From positions 1-64,000 of the forward strand of contig JAFPVJ010000017.1 in NCBI GenBank assembly GCA_017400135.1: a stretch of DNA of 64,000 nucleotides, given 5' to 3'. The notes under the pieces are model-generated. The model worked only from the letters and a program-made list of their open reading frames with translations, ran no database searches and was not told the DNA's origin. Both the position numbers and the translations under genes were made by a program. Shown piece after piece: positions 62,327 to 64,000 of the stretch. The stretch comes from Bacteroidales bacterium. GTDB taxonomy: Bacteria > Bacteroidota > Bacteroidia > Bacteroidales > UBA932. Numbering within the stretch: the first letter of the stretch is position 1; the number at the start of each line of letters is the position of its first letter.

Positions 62327-62809
62327 ATGACCCGGGAGCAGTTCATCTTTGAAGTGCGCGTGTGTCAGGGACCGTTGAGGCGGTTCCTGACAACGATGTG
62401 CAATGGTGATTCCGCCCGGGGGGATGATCTGGCACAGGAGACTATGTTGCGGGCCTGGCTTGCTTCCGACCGCTTCCGGGGCAGTTTCCGTCCCTGGCTG
62501 TTCCGCATTGCCTACAACGTGTTTGTCGATCATTTCCGGAGGCAGCCTCAAGGCATCGACACAATGGATGATGTCTGGATGGAGCGCGTGCCGGCTGATG
62601 CCGACGCCGACAAGGCCTTCCGCCACGAGGCACTGAACCAAGCTCTGGGCTGCCTTCCGCTTAAGGAACGCACCGCCCTTATCCTGCATTATTGGGAAGA
62701 TCTGCCGGTGAAGGAGATTGCCTCCGTCATGCGGGTACCGTCCGGCACAGTCAAATATTGGCTCCATCAGGGCCGGAATCATCTTAAAGCCTTACTTCAG
62801 CATGAATGA
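62327..62809 (+). CDS. ECF RNA polymerase sigma factor
   Basis: 160 aa. Region 2 with DDLAQETMLRAWLASDRFRG and region 4 with LPVKEIASVMRVPSGTVKYWLHQGRNHL, joined by a short linker, as in ECF sigma-70 factors. It should direct transcription of a small regulon. The next gene overlaps it by 8 bases and may be its anti-sigma. Confidence 0.93.
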   Translation: MTREQFIFEVRVCQGPLRRFLTTMCNGDSARGDDLAQETMLRAWLASDRFRGSFRPWLFRIAYNVFVDHFRRQPQGIDTMDDVWMERVPADADADKAFRHEALNQALGCLPLKERTALILHYWEDLPVKEIASVMRVPSGTVKYWLHQGRNHLKALLQHE

Positions 62810-63155
62810 CATTGAAGAAATCTTGCGTCAAAATAAGCCTTCTATGCCCACAGGAGAGACCTTCCTGGTCGAACTGAATGCGAAACTGGAAGCGGCCGAG
62901 ACTGCCAAGGACCTGGTTGCCCGTGAAAGGCGGCGGGGTCGAATCGCCGTGCTGCTGGCCGCCGTTATCGGTATTACACTCGGCTGCCTGTCCGCCGCGC
63001 TGATACCCCTTCTAACGTCCCTTTCGTGGCCGCGTTTGCCGCTGCTTCCTCAGGCTCGGGATTTCCTGACCCAATGGCCCTATTTCTGGCTGGCCCTGTT
63101 CTCCCTGTCCATGCTTTTGATAGGTGTGGTAGGCCTTACCCGGGAATCATATTAG
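62802..63155 (+). CDS. membrane protein, putative anti-sigma factor
   Basis: 117 aa from the ATG at 62802, inside the end of the sigma gene. A cytoplasmic N-terminus (MNDIEEILRQNKPSMPTGE) of about 48 residues precedes two membrane helices (about 49-72 and 95-114). The position and topology are those of a membrane anti-sigma factor, but no zinc-binding ZAS motif is seen, so this is an inference. Confidence 0.6.
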   Translation: MNDIEEILRQNKPSMPTGETFLVELNAKLEAAETAKDLVARERRRGRIAVLLAAVIGITLGCLSAALIPLLTSLSWPRLPLLPQARDFLTQWPYFWLALFSLSMLLIGVVGLTRESY

Positions 63156-63160
63156 TACGG

Positions 63161-63275
63161 TGCTACGAAAGGATACAATGCTGTGTTTCATTCCTTTCGT
63201 GGTAGCGAAACAACTATTTCTTGTGAAACTGTAGCGACGAAAGGAAGATACAAATGTGATTTTTCCTTTCGTCAT
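63161..63275. repeat. doublet hairpin repeat (REP-like), site 4
   Basis: Hairpins at 63161-63206 and 63232-63275, starts 71 bases apart. The first has a variant foot (TGCTACGAAAGGA with TCCTTTCGTGGTAGC), where both arms of the foot changed together. It lies just after the putative anti-sigma gene and before the lipoprotein gene. Confidence 0.72.
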
Positions 63276-63323
63276 AAAAAAGAAACTTGCAAGGGAAAAA
63301 TAGTTGGTGTAGGAATTAATTGT

Positions 63324-63331
63324 TAATTTTG
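63324..63331 (+). promoter_or_regulatory. -7 box (TAATTTTG) of the lipoprotein gene
   Basis: TAATTTTG lies between two copies of GGAATTAATTGTTA, 12 bases before the ATG at 63344. Confidence 0.45.
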
Positions 63332-63343
63332 GAATTAATTGTT

Positions 63344-63847
63344 ATGAAAACCCTACGCTCCAAAATCGCGGCGCTGCGCGCCCCAGTGGTTGTCTTGACC
63401 ATATTTGCGGTGGCCATCGGCACGGCGGCGTGTTCGTCCGGGAAATCGGGCGAAGATACGCAGTGGGCGACGATGGGAAAAACGGAGCCTCAGACGTCGG
63501 CTCACAAGATGCCTCCGGTCTCGAAACTCCGCTTGGACGGGACGCTCCGGGGGACGGTGAAGGACGAAGAAGGCCAGCCGTTGCAGGGCGTGACGGTGTA
63601 TGCGCTCATCCCGGATGACCCGCATGTCTTCGGGAACGTGACGGATGCCACCGGGCAGTATGAGATCCAGTTTCCTAAGAAATGGGTGACGGAAGTCCAG
63701 TTTTCGATGCTTGGCAAAGAGAAAGTGACGCTCCCCCTCGGCAAGAAGAAAAGGATTGACGTCGTCCTGAAGAATGAAGCGCTGGAGCTGGACCCCGGCT
63801 ACCTCGACCAACCCGACGGCGCCTTCCGCATCGTCCAGTCGGAGTAA
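63344..63847 (+). CDS. lipoprotein with carboxypeptidase-regulatory-like domain
   Basis: 167 aa from the ATG at 63344. Signal peptide with lipobox (GTAAC), a Ser/Gly-rich spacer, then a CarboxypepD_reg-like beta-sandwich of about 80 aa beginning GTVKDEEGQPLQGVTVYA. This domain is typical of TonB-receptor N-termini and of surface lipoproteins in Bacteroidota; here it stands alone. Function unknown. Confidence 0.8.
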   Translation: MKTLRSKIAALRAPVVVLTIFAVAIGTAACSSGKSGEDTQWATMGKTEPQTSAHKMPPVSKLRLDGTLRGTVKDEEGQPLQGVTVYALIPDDPHVFGNVTDATGQYEIQFPKKWVTEVQFSMLGKEKVTLPLGKKKRIDVVLKNEALELDPGYLDQPDGAFRIVQSE

Positions 63848-63860
63848 GGGCAGAGGATAT

Positions 63861-63993
63861 GGGGGAAGGTCTCTGCTCTTTGTGGGGAAGGTGGAAAAAA
63901 AGATACCTCACCTTCCCCGTGAAATCGGCCTTCCAGTGGACTGTGGGCCATAATCAGTGGTGAAGGTGTAGCCCCTAAAATTCCACCTTCCCC
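63861..63993. repeat. cluster of GGGGAAGGTGG inverted repeats
   Basis: GGGGAAGGTGG at 63884-63894 faces CACCTTCCCC at 63909-63918, giving a hairpin. CCACCTTCCCC appears again at 63983-63993, and a variant GGGGGAAGGT at 63861-63870. The first hairpin may also act as a terminator for the lipoprotein gene, though no T-run follows. The array may continue past the window. Confidence 0.45.
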
Positions 63994-64000
63994 AAAACAA

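Overview
The window looks like chromosomal DNA from a fairly GC-rich member of the Bacteroidota, most likely Bacteroidales. The evidence is the recurring Bacteroidota promoter form, TTG, about 19 bases, then TAnnTTTG, seen ahead of many genes and small RNAs. Gene content agrees: an S9B dipeptidyl peptidase, GH29 fucosidase, 7TM-HD phosphodiesterase, ArgF' carbamoyltransferase and DUF6249/ECF sigma cluster. A genus cannot be fixed from this alone.

Left edge (1-6.5 kb): a visibly more A+T-rich defence module on the minus strand. It holds a helicase with an N-terminal phospholipase-D-like nuclease domain and an Eco57I-like DNA methyltransferase that runs off the window. From 6.5 to 10.7 kb is an accessory stretch with few proteins and many non-coding elements: GC-rich inverted-repeat elements, two orphan small-RNA candidates on the minus strand, two homologous copies of a structured RNA in opposite orientation, relics of Rpn-type nuclease genes, a doublet hairpin repeat and tRNA-Ser(GGA).

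Core region (10.7-53.7 kb): holA, an ABC exporter, a split 5'-nucleotidase, a GH29 fucosidase, yicC, glnS, a ROK regulator, trkH with a partner membrane protein, a RecD-like helicase, dipeptidyl peptidase IV, a 52-base tandem repeat, a THUMP-like methyltransferase, phosphoglucomutase, nth-ftsE, a TPR/beta-barrel pair, gyrB, an alpha-oxoamine synthase, pgpH-clpP-clpX, and an arginine operon (argR, GNAT-argG fusion, argC, argD, argF', argB, argE, a phosphatase lipoprotein, argH). Many starts overlap the preceding stop, so these are tightly coupled operons.

Right region (53.7-64 kb): a divergent REP-associated (HUH/Y1-type) transposase flanked on both sides by doublet hairpin repeats. The same doublet occurs at 9.75 kb and 63.16 kb, always with two hairpins starting 71-72 bases apart. 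This REP/RAYT-like system is the most interesting find. Then come a membrane methyltransferase, an alpha/beta hydrolase, DUF2461, a class C serine hydrolase, YbaK, DUF5131, a LytTR regulator with an ExbB-like membrane protein, an ECF sigma cluster and a lipoprotein.

Other points worth checking are a ClpX without its zinc-binding domain, a GNAT-ArgG fusion, and paired base changes in hairpins of the GC-rich and tandem repeats. All calls come from reading the sequence; no database search was run.
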